From Locusta migratoria (Eukaryota > Arthropoda > Insecta > Orthoptera > Acrididae): a DNA stretch of 64,000 nt. Position numbers and translations under genes: made by a program. Numbering within the stretch: the stretch's first letter is position 1; each line of letters begins with the position of its first letter. This document shows, one piece after another, positions 1-9,545 of the stretch. Under the pieces are notes generated by a model. It was given only the letters and a program-made list of their open reading frames with translations, did no database searches and was not told where the DNA came from. The stretch is from contig CM048751.1 in the NCBI GenBank assembly GCA_026315105.1, positions 341,170,649 through 341,234,648 of the forward strand, written 5' to 3'.

Positions 1-356
1 TCGTTTGCAATTGCAATTATATTACAAACAGTTTTTTTTGGTATTACTACCGTATTTTTTGTACACAAAATTTGAAAAGGGGTCGTCCTGGTCTCTGGCG
101 GCCTACAATCATGTCTGTAAAATTTGGTGCTGATTGGTTGAACGGTTCGTCTTAAAAACAGGGAACACACGGACAGACAGACAGACATCCCAAAATCGCT
201 GTTATTTTTGCAAATATCTTTGAAACGCTACGAGATATGAAAAAAAAAGCATGAGAGAAAAGTGGTAGAGAATTTTCTCCTCTACAAATTCGGTTATTCA
301 ATATTTGTGTCAGATGAATAGTTAAGCCGTTATTTTCATTTAAATTTCGAGCTGTC
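1..356. repeat. Dispersed repeat, permuted relative to the copy at 38.6 kb
   Basis: Two blocks are shared with 38,600-38,852. Block A is at 1-117 and ends ACAATCATGTCTG. Block B is at 188-356 and contains GTTATTTTTGCAAATATC and TTTTCTCCTCTACAAATTCG. Here the order is A then B; in the other copy it is B then A. That fits a tandem unit sampled at different phases, and the window edge may cut an array. No coding potential is seen and the family is not recognised. Confidence 0.6.
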
Positions 357-1209
357 AAAAAACGATCGCAAAGGCCCACTTTTAGTGTTACTATCGTAAC
401 CTAAAGGGGACCAAAATTACTGGTATTATCGTGTTAAACTTTAAATACGATTACAAGTCTTAATATTTTTAAAGTCTGTCAATTACGTGAATCATTGAAA
501 ATCAATTTTTTCTCAGTGCTGACAGCCGTTACACAGTTGGGGACCGTGCCCTGGAGTAGTCTTCGTAATGTACATTACTTTTGTTATTCAATTAAACGTT
601 TCATTTATAAGATGATACTCCTTAATGAGTAGGTTATGAAGACATTATGTTAACGTAAAGCAGGCAACAATCCGAATATTGGTTTGAATACGACAGCGCT
701 TTAGTAGGCATGGTCCTGTTTGGAAGGAATTACAGCCGAAACTGGTACCTAAATAATTTATTTACAAACATTTACGGCTGTTAGTTGAATTCAGTTCAAC
801 AAGTCGCTCTTAGGGCTCGCCGGTCGTTGTCAGTTAACTCCGGATTTTAACCACTATTTCCCTTCGCCAATGTTGTTTTATCTTGTTTTTCATACGCTGT
901 TCTTACCGAGGATACTGTGCCAGTGAAACGTATTAACAGTTGATTTATACCTATTTTGTGTATCAGTCCTTAAAGTTGTATTTTTTATGAACAGCATACT
1001 TCTAGAACGACATTTTGGCGCTTGGTACGGCGTGTAGCCACTTCTGAGGCATTATTCTGTCCATCTGTTGTGTTGCGTTGCCGTCTGTACGTGGCTGAGA
1101 GTGTGAGCGTGAGTGTGGTTCCTTTTATTTTATTCCAACAGTGAATTGTCTTGTCTTTGGTGCTGTGCCGAAGATCATGCTAGCATTATTGATATGGAAG
1201 TGTTAACTA

Positions 1210-1210
<1 letters not shown>
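357..1210. other. AT-rich stretch with no recognised gene
   Basis: No conserved protein motif or structured RNA was seen apart from the short dispersed repeat at 654-735. Open frames are short and look random. Confidence 0.5.
654..735 (+). repeat. Short dispersed repeat shared with 33,937-34,015
   Basis: Both copies carry AACAATCCGAAWWTTGGTT, then a CAGYGCTTTA block, then TAGGCATGGTCCTGTTTGG. The similarity stops just after that. It is probably a fragment of an unidentified mobile element; the full unit cannot be defined from two copies. Confidence 0.55.

Positions 1211-1258
<48 letters not shown>
1211..1258 (+). repeat. Poly(A) tract of 48 nt
   Basis: An uninterrupted run of A lies just before a minus-strand tRNA-derived SINE. 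On the minus strand it is a poly(T) downstream of the SINE body. Its length suggests recent slippage. Confidence 0.9.
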
Positions 1259-1261
<3 letters not shown>

Positions 1262-1264
<3 letters not shown>

Positions 1265-1425
1265 GTTCGACCAAAAACTTGAAAACACATATTGTGATGA
1301 AACTTTCTGACAGATTATAATTGTGTGTCGGAACCAGGACTCGAACCTGAGACCTTTGCCTTTCGCGTGCAAGCGCTCTACCGACTGAGCTATCCCGACA
1401 CGACTCACGATGCCGCACCATATTT
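1262..1425 (-). mobile_element. tRNA-derived SINE, family D
   Basis: Read on the minus strand, the segment has a tRNA-like D-arm (GGGATAGCTCAGTCGGTAG), an anticodon-region block GCGAAAGGCAAAGG and a B box (AGGTTCGAGTCCTGG). It continues into a body containing GTCAGAAAGTTTCAT. The anticodon arm pairs poorly, so this is a retroposed pseudo-tRNA and not a gene. Related modules lie at 44,597-45,145. Confidence 0.7.
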
Positions 1426-2565
1426 TGATGTTTACTGCACTGTATTAATACAGTAATACTGAATTTTAATTTTTCCAATGCTGATTTCATTATGTGGGAC
1501 TCAGAGAGTTAAGCAGTGCAGTCGTCTTCGTCTCAGATGCTCCCACGTCTGCGCGCCATCGAGCTGGCTTCTTTGAAAGTCTCAGAGATCACCCATTTTA
1601 TCGATAATTTCAGAACAAAACTTATAATGCGAAACTACAAGGTAATGTCCAAAACTTCTTTCGTCAATTGTGCAATACAACCGCTTCTCCCTGATAACAA
1701 GTGTGTAAGGGCGTCAATTGCAAGGTGTAGTATACTGCGCGGTGTCCACATTATTTTATTTGCCCCCACCCCCTTATTGATACAAAAAATAAAGGAGGAC
1801 GTATGGTGGAAGTGCCACTCTGGAATGAATAGGATAGCGCAGGACAGGAGTTATTTGGGAGGGTCACATCAAACACGTCTCAATATACATGGCGTCCCAT
1901 TTTTCATCCCAGATGTCTCTGGAACAACAATAGATATTGAAATAAGGCTTTTCACAGGCATGAACGCAATACATCAATTACATCCTGAGATACCGAAAAG
2001 CACACTCCACTTTCGTCGTGCTATCTTCTGTACCTGGGTTGTGTAGGTTTGACTCCTGGAGCATTTCCTACCTCAAGTGTGGGTGTGGGAAGGAGGAACA
2101 TGAGGGTTTTTCTTTATTTATTCTTAACATTTTGTTGCGGGATTGCATTGTGTCTTTTGGGAAACTTTGTTCTTACTTTGGTTTCTTCTTGTGCCGCGGT
2201 GGGCTAATTTAATTTACTTTTTGCGTGACCGTCGTTTCTACTTCCCCGTCCTCTTAGGTGGTGTGATGGTGTTTCATTTGGAGCATCGACTTCTTCAAGT
2301 CGACGTCTTGGAAGAACATAATCTTCTGTGGCATGTCTTTTGTCGGTGTCGTGTGGTCTGTTTAGTAGCTCTTCTTCTTCTTGGATCTTCCATGTTCATC
2401 AATTCCGAGGTCGCGTCGGGAGGTTGCACGCACATTGCAGTGGCGTCTCAGAGTTTGCCAGTGATGTCGTAGACGAAATCTCGGAGAATGATGTCCCATT
2501 GCCCATGTGTAAAGACAGGAAATGTAGCGAGGTGGCTAATGTTTGGTGAGGTCAATTAGTTAGAT
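1426..2565. other. Region without a supported gene
   Basis: It holds the longest frame not assigned to a transposon (1516-2046, plus strand, 176 codons). That frame overlaps a repeat fragment at 1885-1990 and shows no family motif, so it is treated as chance. The rest is unrecognised. Confidence 0.5.
1885..1990 (-). repeat. Dispersed repeat R6, third copy (internally deleted)
   Basis: On the minus strand the segment reads AGGATGTAATTGATGTATTG and then continues with CATGCCTGTGAAAAG and ATATCTATTGTTGTT. The same blocks occur in the same order at 4375-4640, and the second half again at 26,870-26,945. The section separating the two blocks in the 4.4-kb copy is missing here. Confidence 0.55.
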
Positions 2566-2765
2566 TAGAATAGATTAGATTAATACTTGTTCCATAGATC
2601 ATGAATACGACACTTCGTAATGATGTGGAACGTGTCAGTTAAATGAAGTGTGTCTATACATAATATTACATGACACTCAATATTTTAAATTTTTATTTAT
2701 TTTATTTTATTTTTTATTTTTATTTTTTTATATATTTTTTTATTTTTTAAGTTTTTCCTAAAGTA

Positions 2766-3836
2766 CTAACTTTTATCTAGAAATTCATCTAATGTGTAGA
2801 AGGAATTGCCATTCAGAAATTCTCTTAATTTATTTTTAAATGCTAGTTGGCTATCTGTCAAAATTTTGATACTACTAGGTAAGTGACCAAAGACTTTTGT
2901 GGCAGAATAATTAACCCCTTTCTGTGACAGAGCTAAATTTAACCTTGAATAGTGTATGTCAACCTTTCTCCTAGTGTTGTAGCTATGTACACTGCTGTTA
3001 CATTTGAATTCAGTTGGATTGTTAATAACAAATTTCATAAGTGAATATATATATTGTGAAGCTACTGTAAAGATTCCTAGATCCTTAAACAAATGTCTGC
3101 AGGATGATCTTGGGTGGGCTCCAGCAATTATTCTGATGACCCGCTTTTGGGCAATGAATACTTTCTTACTAAATGATGAATTGCCCCAGAATATGAGGCC
3201 ATAAGAAAGCAAAGAATGAAAATAGGCATAGTATGCTAGTTTACTGAGTTGTACATCACCAAAGTTTGCAATCACCCTAATAGCATAAGTAGCTGAGCTC
3301 AAACGTTTCAGCAGATCTTCAATGTGTTTCTTCCAATTCAACCCCTCAACAATGCATAAACCTAAAAATTTTGAATATTCTACCTTAGCTATAGATTTCT
3401 GGTTGAAGACAATATTAATTAATGGTGTGATGCCATTTATTGTGTGAAACTGAATATACTGTGTTTTTCCAAAATTTAAAGAGAGTCCATTTACAGAGAA
3501 CCACCTAATAATTCTCTGAAATACTTCATTGACAATTTCATCAGTTAATTCCTGTGGTTCGGGTGTGATAGCGATACTTGTATCATCAGCAAAGAGAACT
3601 AGCTTGGCATCTTTATGAATATAGAAAGGCAAACCATTAATATATATTAAGAACAGCAAAGGTCCCAGTACCGAACCCTGTGGCACCCCATGCTTGATAG
3701 TTCCCCAGTTTGAGGACTCGGCTGTTTTTTTTTTTTTTTTTTTTTTTTTTTGTATATTATGTGAATTACTTATATCAACTTTCTGAACTCTTCCAGTTAG
3801 GTATGATTTAAACCATTTGTGCACTTTCCCACTCAT
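2766..3836 (-). CDS. Reverse transcriptase fragment of a LINE with an internal poly-lysine tract
   Basis: An open frame of 356 codons from the first in-frame Met. That Met is internal, because RT sequence with motif A (GIFCDLSKAFDCVNH) continues in frame upstream to about 4100. Residues 50-130 hold GVPQGSVLGP and the catalytic FADD motif, followed by an FLGL motif (thumb-side region) and a long C-terminal domain ending SFYTLDEFLDKS. A 29-nt T run at about 3723-3751 adds eight lysines just before TAESSNWGTIKHG without breaking the frame. The product would copy LINE RNA at a nicked target, but this copy lacks an endonuclease and is not expected to be autonomous. Confidence 0.8.
   Translation of the reverse strand: MSGKVHKWFKSYLTGRVQKVDISNSHNIQKKKKKKKKTAESSNWGTIKHGVPQGSVLGPLLFLIYINGLPFYIHKDAKLVLFADDTSIAITPEPQELTDEIVNEVFQRIIRWFSVNGLSLNFGKTQYIQFHTINGITPLINIVFNQKSIAKVEYSKFLGLCIVEGLNWKKHIEDLLKRLSSATYAIRVIANFGDVQLSKLAYYAYFHSLLSYGLIFWGNSSFSKKVFIAQKRVIRIIAGAHPRSSCRHLFKDLGIFTVASQYIYSLMKFVINNPTEFKCNSSVHSYNTRRKVDIHYSRLNLALSQKGVNYSATKVFGHLPSSIKILTDSQLAFKNKLREFLNGNSFYTLDEFLDKS
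3723..3751 (+). repeat. Poly(T) tract inside the LINE reading frame
   Basis: About 29 T residues. On the coding (minus) strand they encode consecutive lysines. The tract sits between the finger/palm linker and the GVPQGS motif of the RT. It probably grew by slippage after insertion. Confidence 0.85.
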
Positions 3837-4124
3837 ACCACAGTACTTAAGCTTATCTAGAAGAATTCCATGGTTAACACAATCAAAGGCCTTTGATAGA
3901 TCACAAAAAATCCCAACGGGTGATTTACGGTTATCCAGAGCATTTAATATTTCATTAGTGAAAATGTGTATTGCATTCTCTGTTGAAAAGCCTTTCTGGA
4001 AACCAAACTGACATTTTGTTAGAACTTTATTTTTATTAATATATGAAGTTACTCTGTCCTTCAGAGCTACTATTACGGGGTACTTAATGAGAACCTTGTC
4101 GCACGGTCAAGCCAGCGTGATGCT

Positions 4125-4665
4125 CACGCTTGAGTCTCGAGATGCAAGCTAGCTGCGCGTAGCGATTGTTTTAAGCGTCAACTAAATGTTCAAATGTTTG
4201 TAAATCTTATGGTACTTAACTACGGGGTCATCAGTCCCTAAGCTTACAAACTACTTATGAACTACTTACAAACTAGGACGGCACAAATATCCATGCCCGA
4301 GGGGGGATTCGAACCCCCGACCGTAGTGGCCGTGCTGACCGTGACTGGATAAGCGTCAACTTCGCTTATTAATATCTGAGGATGTAATTGACGTATTGCA
4401 ATGCAACCACCGACATTCTTGTTATTGCGATTGTTTCATGATATTGATTGCATCAGAAATAATATAGGATATCCATTTCAAACAACATAAGTTGTTGTTG
4501 AAAATAATATTTTTTTACAATTTTACAATATCTCATAGTATTTACTTTCATAAGTCACTGCCATAAGTTCATGTCTGTGACAGTCGTATTTAAATATCTG
4601 TTGTCGTTACAGATATGTCTGGGGTGAAAAGTTTAAGTACGACCCCTGCAAAACTCCGTAAATAA
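4125..4665 (+). repeat. Dispersed repeat R6, first copy, interrupted by a SINE
   Basis: Similar in order to 25,672-26,962. Shared blocks are CTTGAGTCT, GCTAGCTGC, the GYRTCAACTTCGCTT area, GATTGCAT-AGAAATAATAT, GTATTTACTTTCAT, and an ATATCTGTTGT...TCTGGGGTGAAAAG block. The SINE at 4184-4349 splits it. It has no open frame. The element class is unknown. Confidence 0.6.
4184..4349 (-). mobile_element. tRNA-derived SINE, family A (head-truncated)
   Basis: On the minus strand the body has the B box GGGGGTTCGAATCCCCCC, then CTCGGGCATGGATATTTG and the tail CATTTGAACATTT. The A-box end of the tRNA head is missing. The flanking 12-bp TSD TAAGCGTCAACT is at 4172-4183 and 4350-4361. A 5' truncation with a clean TSD fits LINE-driven target-primed insertion. 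Confidence 0.9.
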
Positions 4666-4928
4666 TGGATGATTGTATCCCACAGGGTATATCGTACCAG
4701 TATTATTGGTTTACTGTTATGTCCCAGTCGCACAATGAGCGACGGATAAGCGACTATATGACTCTTTGCATATCTTGATCTCTAATCGTTTCTCATGATC
4801 CGTACGTGAGACATCCTATGGTGGCAACGAACAGGTTGGTCGCAATGCTTTCCATGTGTGCAGATCAGGTCCCATAAGTTCACCGAACCGGAGATCTGTC
4901 AGATCCGCAACGTCTTTCTTCGCAGGAT

Positions 4929-5102
4929 TCTGTTTGAATGGTTTGACTTTGTCCATCTTGATTACGGACCAGAGGCTTCAGCTGTATATCTTGTAACGAA
5001 AAATAATACCATCAGTTGTGTTCAATATATTTATTTAGCAATATAAGTAAATATATTGAACACAACTGATGGTATTATTTTTCGTTACAATCTGTTTGAA
5101 TG
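4929..5102. repeat. 150-bp insert with a 43-bp perfect hairpin between 12-bp direct repeats
   Basis: TCTGTTTGAATG occurs at 4929-4940 and 5091-5102. The right part of the interval between them is a perfect inverted repeat, 4991-5033 against 5048-5090, with a 14-nt loop. The arms begin TTGTAACGAAAAATAATACC. The direct repeats look like a TSD. The element is either a small foldback transposon or the product of a template-switch event. Confidence 0.75.
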
Positions 5103-5364
5103 CTCCGAAAATTCTCGTTACACTTTTGTACGGTGTATGCGAAATTTGTGGTCTTATCAGCCAATGTCTGGATTCATTCGACATTTATTGCAGTTCCTTT
5201 GTTGATAACGGTTCCAAAAAAACAGTGCTGTACAATTCGTGTGTCACCGTCTAGTACGCGATACACAATGGGGTCCGTCGAGGTATCTAGGTTCTGAAGT
5301 ACTATCATCAGAAGAATGAACTAAAACGGTTGGACGTCTTTCTGTCGCTTCTACGGAGTGGAGA

Positions 5365-5561
5365 AATGTTCAAGTGTTTGTTAACCTTATGGTACTTAAC
5401 TGCGGGGTCATCAGTCCCTATACTTACAAACTACTTATAAACTAACTTATACTAAGGACAACACAAACATTCATGCCCGAGGGAGGATTCGAACCTCCGG
5501 AGGGTGACGGCCTAGCGCATCACAGCATAGTGCCTCAATGCGCTCGGCCAGTCCGCCGCAG
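5365..5561 (-). mobile_element. tRNA-derived SINE, family A variant
   Basis: The minus strand has a tRNA-like head (GCGGCGGACTGGCCGAGCGC), B box GGAGGTTCGAATCCTCCC, and the common body ending CATTTCTCC. The TSD CTACGGAGTGGAGA (14 bp) is at 5351-5364 and 5562-5575. It is inserted in the leader of the Tc1-like relic. Confidence 0.92.
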
Positions 5562-6243
5562 CTACGGAGTGGAGACAATAACACTGCGAGACACTGGTAA
5601 GAACAGAAAGTTGCTGCAAACGGGGTTGCTGTTGACTTGTGTTTATTCGACCAGACGAATTACATATGCAGATGGGTTCATATTGTGTAGTGAGCAGGTA
5701 GTACAATGCAACAAAAACGTAACTTATCAACGCTGTGGTATAGAGATCCTAGGAAGGTTGGAAGCGTGACAGGCACAAAGGGAAGTGGTTGGAGCTATTG
5801 GTGTGTCTCAAAGTGTAATTTCCAGAACATGTAGGAGATTTCAGGCAACAGCAACCGTCAAAATAAGGCAAAGCCAAGGTCGTCCTCGGGAAACATCGGC
5901 AAGAGATGACCGTTATCTCCGGTTAACAGCCCGTCGAGACCAGATGCTCAAGGAAATGCAGCTCCAACGGGTCCTCCAACCTCCAGGGATGTGCATATCA
6001 ACAAAGAGTCCGAAATCGCCTTCGATAATGTGGCCTCTATGCACGAAGGCGTATGGTGTGTGTTCTATTAAAACCACGACACTGTTTAGCACGCAGAAAC
6101 TGTACGGAGGAACATCAGGATTGAAGACTTAATGAATGGTGCCGGGTTCTGTTCACAAATTCTGCGTTCGGCCGAATAATCGCCGTTCCCTCGTCTGGAG
6201 AGAACGTGGAACTCGAAACAATCCTGCTTATAAACAGGAAACA

Positions 6244-6433
6244 AAAAAAAAAAGTTTGTAAAGCTTATGGACTTAACTACGGGGTCATCAGTCCCTAAAC
6301 TTACAAACATGAACTACTTACGAACTAGGACGGCACAAATATCCATGCCCGAGGGGGGATTCGAACCCCCGACCGTAGTGGCCGTGCTGACCGTGACTGG
6401 AGCGCCTCAGTCACCTCGGCCACCGCGGCCGGC
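6244..6433 (-). mobile_element. tRNA-derived SINE, family A
   Basis: Complete head (GCCGGCCGCGGTGGCCGAGG on the minus strand), B box, body and an A/T-rich tail. The TSD AAACAGGAAACA (12 bp) is at 6232-6243 and 6434-6445. It interrupts the DDE domain of the Tc1-like relic, so it is younger than that transposon. Confidence 0.93.
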
Positions 6434-6900
6434 AAACAGGAAACATCATGGTGGTGGGCGAATGGTGTGGGCAGTAGTCAGTATTGGTGCACGTAGGGAT
6501 CTCTATGTCGTTGACTGCTCAGAGGTATAGAGACGAGATCCTTCGACCTTTTGTTGTGCCCTGCGCTGGTGCCAGAGGAGGTGGGTTCCCTACTGGTGAC
6601 GATAACGCTTGACCCCACAGAGACTTGTAGACTTGTAGACAACATGCTTGAAGCCGAGGGAATTGTTCACCTGACTTGATCACGGTTGAACTTGTCTGTG
6701 ATGCACTTGGCAGACGCACTGTTGCCAGACCAGCACCTCACACGGCGGTTACAGAGCTTGGATATTGCGCTCACGAAAGAATGACCAAGTACCACTGAAG
6801 AGCTGATTGATAACCTCATACTGCCCCCGCCACGCAGGTGTGCAACAGCAAGGGCCGACCGAGGTGATATTAGAGTGCAACGAGGATGACTTCTTCACTA

Positions 6901-7540
6901 TTATGGTAGACTCGTGGTACCTCGCTTTAAATAAACGCCAACGCCATGTAAACCTGAAGTGTTATTATTTATCTTGTGTGTTTCATTCGAAACTCAAGAG
7001 TTTAGACAGCAAATTATCGTGCTGTATGACACAAAAATTACAATTGTACCGTAACCAATATCTGAATGAAATACGTTACCATATGAATATCGTGTATGAT
7101 ATCTGATCGGCTAATTATTTCGATTAGCTTATTTCACACATACATATACTGCAGTTTTCGAGACTACTTCCAACAAGTCTGTTTCCATTTTCCTTTTCCA
7201 AATATTGACTTTACACACTATTGACTTCGCTTCTTAGTATTATTTTCAAAACTTTTCACTCCTAACCTGGGATACTGACTAATTTTCTCTCTCTTTGTGA
7301 CCGACATTATCTTCCATTCAATCACTTTTAACCCCTTGTACTATTATTAACTTATTTGAGAAAAAAAAGAACATTTCAAACGTAACTCTGTTTTTGACGC
7401 TTAACCATCTGCATGTGATCATCTACTTTCTCGCCATCCACAATGCCACAACCAAATTTATTTGCAAGATAACACATTATACATAGATCAGAGGATCTGA
7501 ATACAGCACCGTGTGAATTGAGGAAGACTTTGGAATCAGT
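6901..7540. other. AT-rich region with no recognised feature
   Basis: No repeat, RNA or protein motif was identified between the end of the Tc1-like relic and the next transposase fragment. Confidence 0.4.
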
Positions 7541-7790
7541 ATAGAGCGTGGCCGCCATGCTGGCTATAATCGCTGCTACACGTTCAACAGTCTCTGGATA
7601 TGTTGGTGGGTTATAGCAATCACTGCTGTTTCCACATATTGCCAAGATTGTTCTGTTTTAACAGTGAGTCGTGTACACTGGGAAAGTCGCTCAACGACCA
7701 GACGTTTTCGATAAGCGAAAGTTCGGGAGAATAGGAGCGCCAAGGCACAAATGCAACGAAGTAGTCTTGAACACTCCGTGCAACGTGTGG
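7540..7790 (-). pseudogene. C-terminal fragment of a Tc1-like transposase
   Basis: On the minus strand a broken frame contains a degraded SPDLNPIE-type motif (APILPNFRLSKTSG), then QYVETAVIAITHQHIQRLL and RVAAIIAS. These match the order expected at the C terminus of Tc1-like transposases. Stops interrupt it. The N-terminal part is absent. Confidence 0.6.
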
Positions 7791-7807
7791 TCATTCACTC
7801 CTCTTTC

Positions 7808-8010
7808 GCCGGCCGCGGTGGCCGAGAGTACTGTGGCGCGTCAGTCACGGTCTGCACGGCCACTACGGTCGGGGGTTCGAATCCCCCCTCGGGCATGGAT
7901 ATTTGTGCCGTCCTTAGTCTTAGCTAGTTCATAAGTAGTTTGTAAGCTTAGGGACTGATGACCCCGTAGTTAAGTCCCATAAGCTATACAAACATTTGAA
8001 CATTTTGAAT
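7808..8010 (+). mobile_element. tRNA-derived SINE, family A
   Basis: Full-length copy: head GCCGGCCGCGGTGGCCGAGA, B box GGGGGTTCGAATCCCCCC, body with TAGTTTGTAAGCTTAGGGAC and tail AACATTTGAACATTTTG. The TSD TCCTCTTTC is at 7799-7807 and 8011-8019. Confidence 0.92.
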
Positions 8011-8348
8011 TCCTCTTTCTGCGAAACCATCGGCATGCTCCGAAGGTATGGAATGACAGCAGACTCCAAAGATTAAACGCTGGCTTGTTAATGTTCCGTC
8101 AAAGCAAACTAGGGGGGGAGGGGTGCAGAAGTGGAATCCAATAACACTCCAGAGCATTATACTCATCTAACTACAACGGTGTTCAAATGAAAAGGTACGA
8201 AACGACACTGCCAGTATAATTGAAGTCTTTATTCAAAAGTAATCACCGGAGTCCTGAGCACAACTCTCCCATTGTTTAACGAGCTGAAGGATTACCTGTT
8301 CCCAGAATTCCTGTGGCTTTGAAAAGAGCCAGTTATCTACAGTTCCCT

Positions 8349-8702
8349 TCAGTTCGAGTTGAAGCGTTTTCCTTTGAAATGTTTTTTTAGCGGCCCAAAC
8401 ATATGGGAGTCACAGGGTGACATGTTCAGGCTGCAGGGCAGATGTTCAAAGTCTTCCCACCTGAACTTGGCCAGTACACTTCGTGTGACCATGGAGACCC
8501 GTGGACGCGCGTTTTCATGGAGCAGAATCACTCCCCCAGTGAACAGCCCTGGCCGTTTGTTCTTGATGGACTTGCGTAGGCTTCGGAGTGTCTCACAGTA
8601 CACGTCACTTTTAATGGTTTTCCCGTGCTCGAGAAATTTGATGAGTATCGGACCTCGCACATCAAAAAAGGCACTGAGCAGCACCTTGCCTGCTGAAGAC
8701 AC
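8349..8702 (-). pseudogene. Mariner transposase, C-terminal part
   Basis: A frame of 117 codons. It has SSAGKVLLSAFFDVRGPILI, then LLHENARPRV (normally HDNARPH, so the second catalytic Asp is replaced by Glu), then SLNMSPCDSHMFGPLKKH, where the third Asp of the DD34D triad is kept. The N-terminal DNA-binding domain and first catalytic Asp are missing. Transposition activity is not possible. Confidence 0.8.
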
Positions 8703-8777
8703 AGCCTTGAATTTTTTAGGGGAGGTGTCGAGGCACGCTTGACGTCCGTAGATGTCGCACTATGTTATCCCAAAGTG

Positions 8778-9487
8778 GCGTAGATTAGATCAGTGTTTCG
8801 TTCCGTAGATCCATGTTGAGGAGATCCTCGTGGATGTGGAACATGTCAAGAAACAAAATTTACAAATTGAATAACAGATAATACTAATAATATAAATACA
8901 GATACATACATTTTCAAGTTTTTTTAGCTGATAATGTAATAATACTAATATAGTATGAATACAGATACACGCATCATTTGGTACAATTTAGAAATTCACT
9001 AATGGCGTAGAAGGAGTTGGCCACTAGAAAGTCCTTTAGGTTCCTCTTAAACTGATCTTTATTTGTATCTAAATTGTTTATACTTGATGGTAAATTATTG
9101 AAAATGTGTGTTCCTGAATAGTGGACCCCTTTTTGAACTAAAGCAAGTGCTTTTAAGTCCTTGTGTCGATCATTTTTATTCTTAACATTGTATGTATGAA
9201 CTGAGCTGTTTGTTGGGAAAAGGGATGTATTATTTATGACAAATTTCATTAAGGAATAAATATACCGAGAGGCAGTAGTTAATATACCCAGTTATTTGAA
9301 GAGGCTTGTACAGGACGTCCGTGAAATTACTCCACATATAATACGTATTACACGTTTTTGTACTCTGAAGATTTTTGACTGACTTGAAGAGTTACCCCAA
9401 AATATTATACCATATGACATTAGGGAATGAAAGTAAGTAAAGTATGCAAGCTTTGTTATTTTTATGTCTCCTGTTTCTGATAACAAT
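8778..9487 (-). mobile_element. LINE 3' fragment nested in mariner, same group as the 2.6-kb LINE
   Basis: Two broken frames on the minus strand carry the LINE C-terminal domain: YFTYFHSLMSYGIIFWGNSS at about 9380-9450, then MKFVINNTSLFPTNSSVHTY and ALVQKGVHYSGTHIF near 9130-9249, ending SEFLN. The same domain ends the LINE at 2766 (LMKFVINN, GVNYSATKVF). The 3' UTR at 8778-8870 is related to 2566-2650. It is 5'-truncated and frameshifted. Confidence 0.8.
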
Positions 9488-9545
9488 AAGATTTCAACCG
9501 GTGCGGTTATTAAGACGTTTCGTACCTTTTCATCCTAACACCACT

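Larger units (their letters stand above)
2566..4105 (-). mobile_element. 5'-truncated non-LTR retrotransposon (LINE), jockey/CR1-like
   Basis: This is a LINE fragment on the minus strand. Its 3' UTR starts near 2566 with a TAGATTAGATT-rich end that also ends the LINE at 8779. The RT open frame runs from the stop near 2766 to about 4100, where similarity ends, so the N-terminal RT part and the endonuclease are missing. Visible RT motifs are GIFCDLSKAFDCVNH, GVPQGSVLGPLLFLIYIN and LVLFADDTSIA. The clade is inferred from motif style only. Confidence 0.85.
5280..6900 (+). pseudogene. Tc1-like DNA transposon relic, split by two SINEs
   Basis: The region encodes a decayed Tc1-like transposase on the plus strand. 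The N-terminal helix-turn-helix part is at about 5770-5930 (GVSQSVISRTCRRFQ, GQGRPR-like SQGRPRETSARDDRY). A piece of the DDE domain, GGGRMVWAVVSIGARRDLYV, is at about 6449-6510, then RLVDNMLEAEGI near 6630 and a C-terminal LIDNLI motif near 6805. Stops and frameshifts separate the pieces. SINEs at 5365-5561 and 6244-6433 interrupt it. The 5' part matches the minus-strand relic at 45,690-46,490. It is not functional. Confidence 0.75.
8176..9540 (-). mobile_element. Mariner-like transposon relic (M3) with a nested LINE
   Basis: The terminal inverted repeats share ATGAAAAGGTACGAAACG, at 8188-8205 and on the opposite strand at about 9510-9530. The left portion (8349-8702) encodes a C-terminal mariner transposase segment on the minus strand. 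The N-terminal half is lost and a LINE piece occupies about 8778-9487. A 3'-end fragment of the same family lies at 59,036-59,130. Confidence 0.75.

Noticed and set aside
1324..1399. Possible tRNA gene on the minus strand
   Set aside because: The anticodon stem pairs poorly and the loop is too long. Flanks match the body of a SINE family present again at 44.6-45.1 kb.
1516..2046. 176-codon plus-strand frame as a host gene
   Set aside because: No family motif; part of it overlaps a dispersed repeat on the other strand; no splice or promoter context.
7808..7900. Possible Leu/Ser tRNA genes at the many GGCCGCGGTGGCCGAGG heads
   Set aside because: The heads are always joined to the same non-tRNA body and bounded by target duplications, so they are SINEs.
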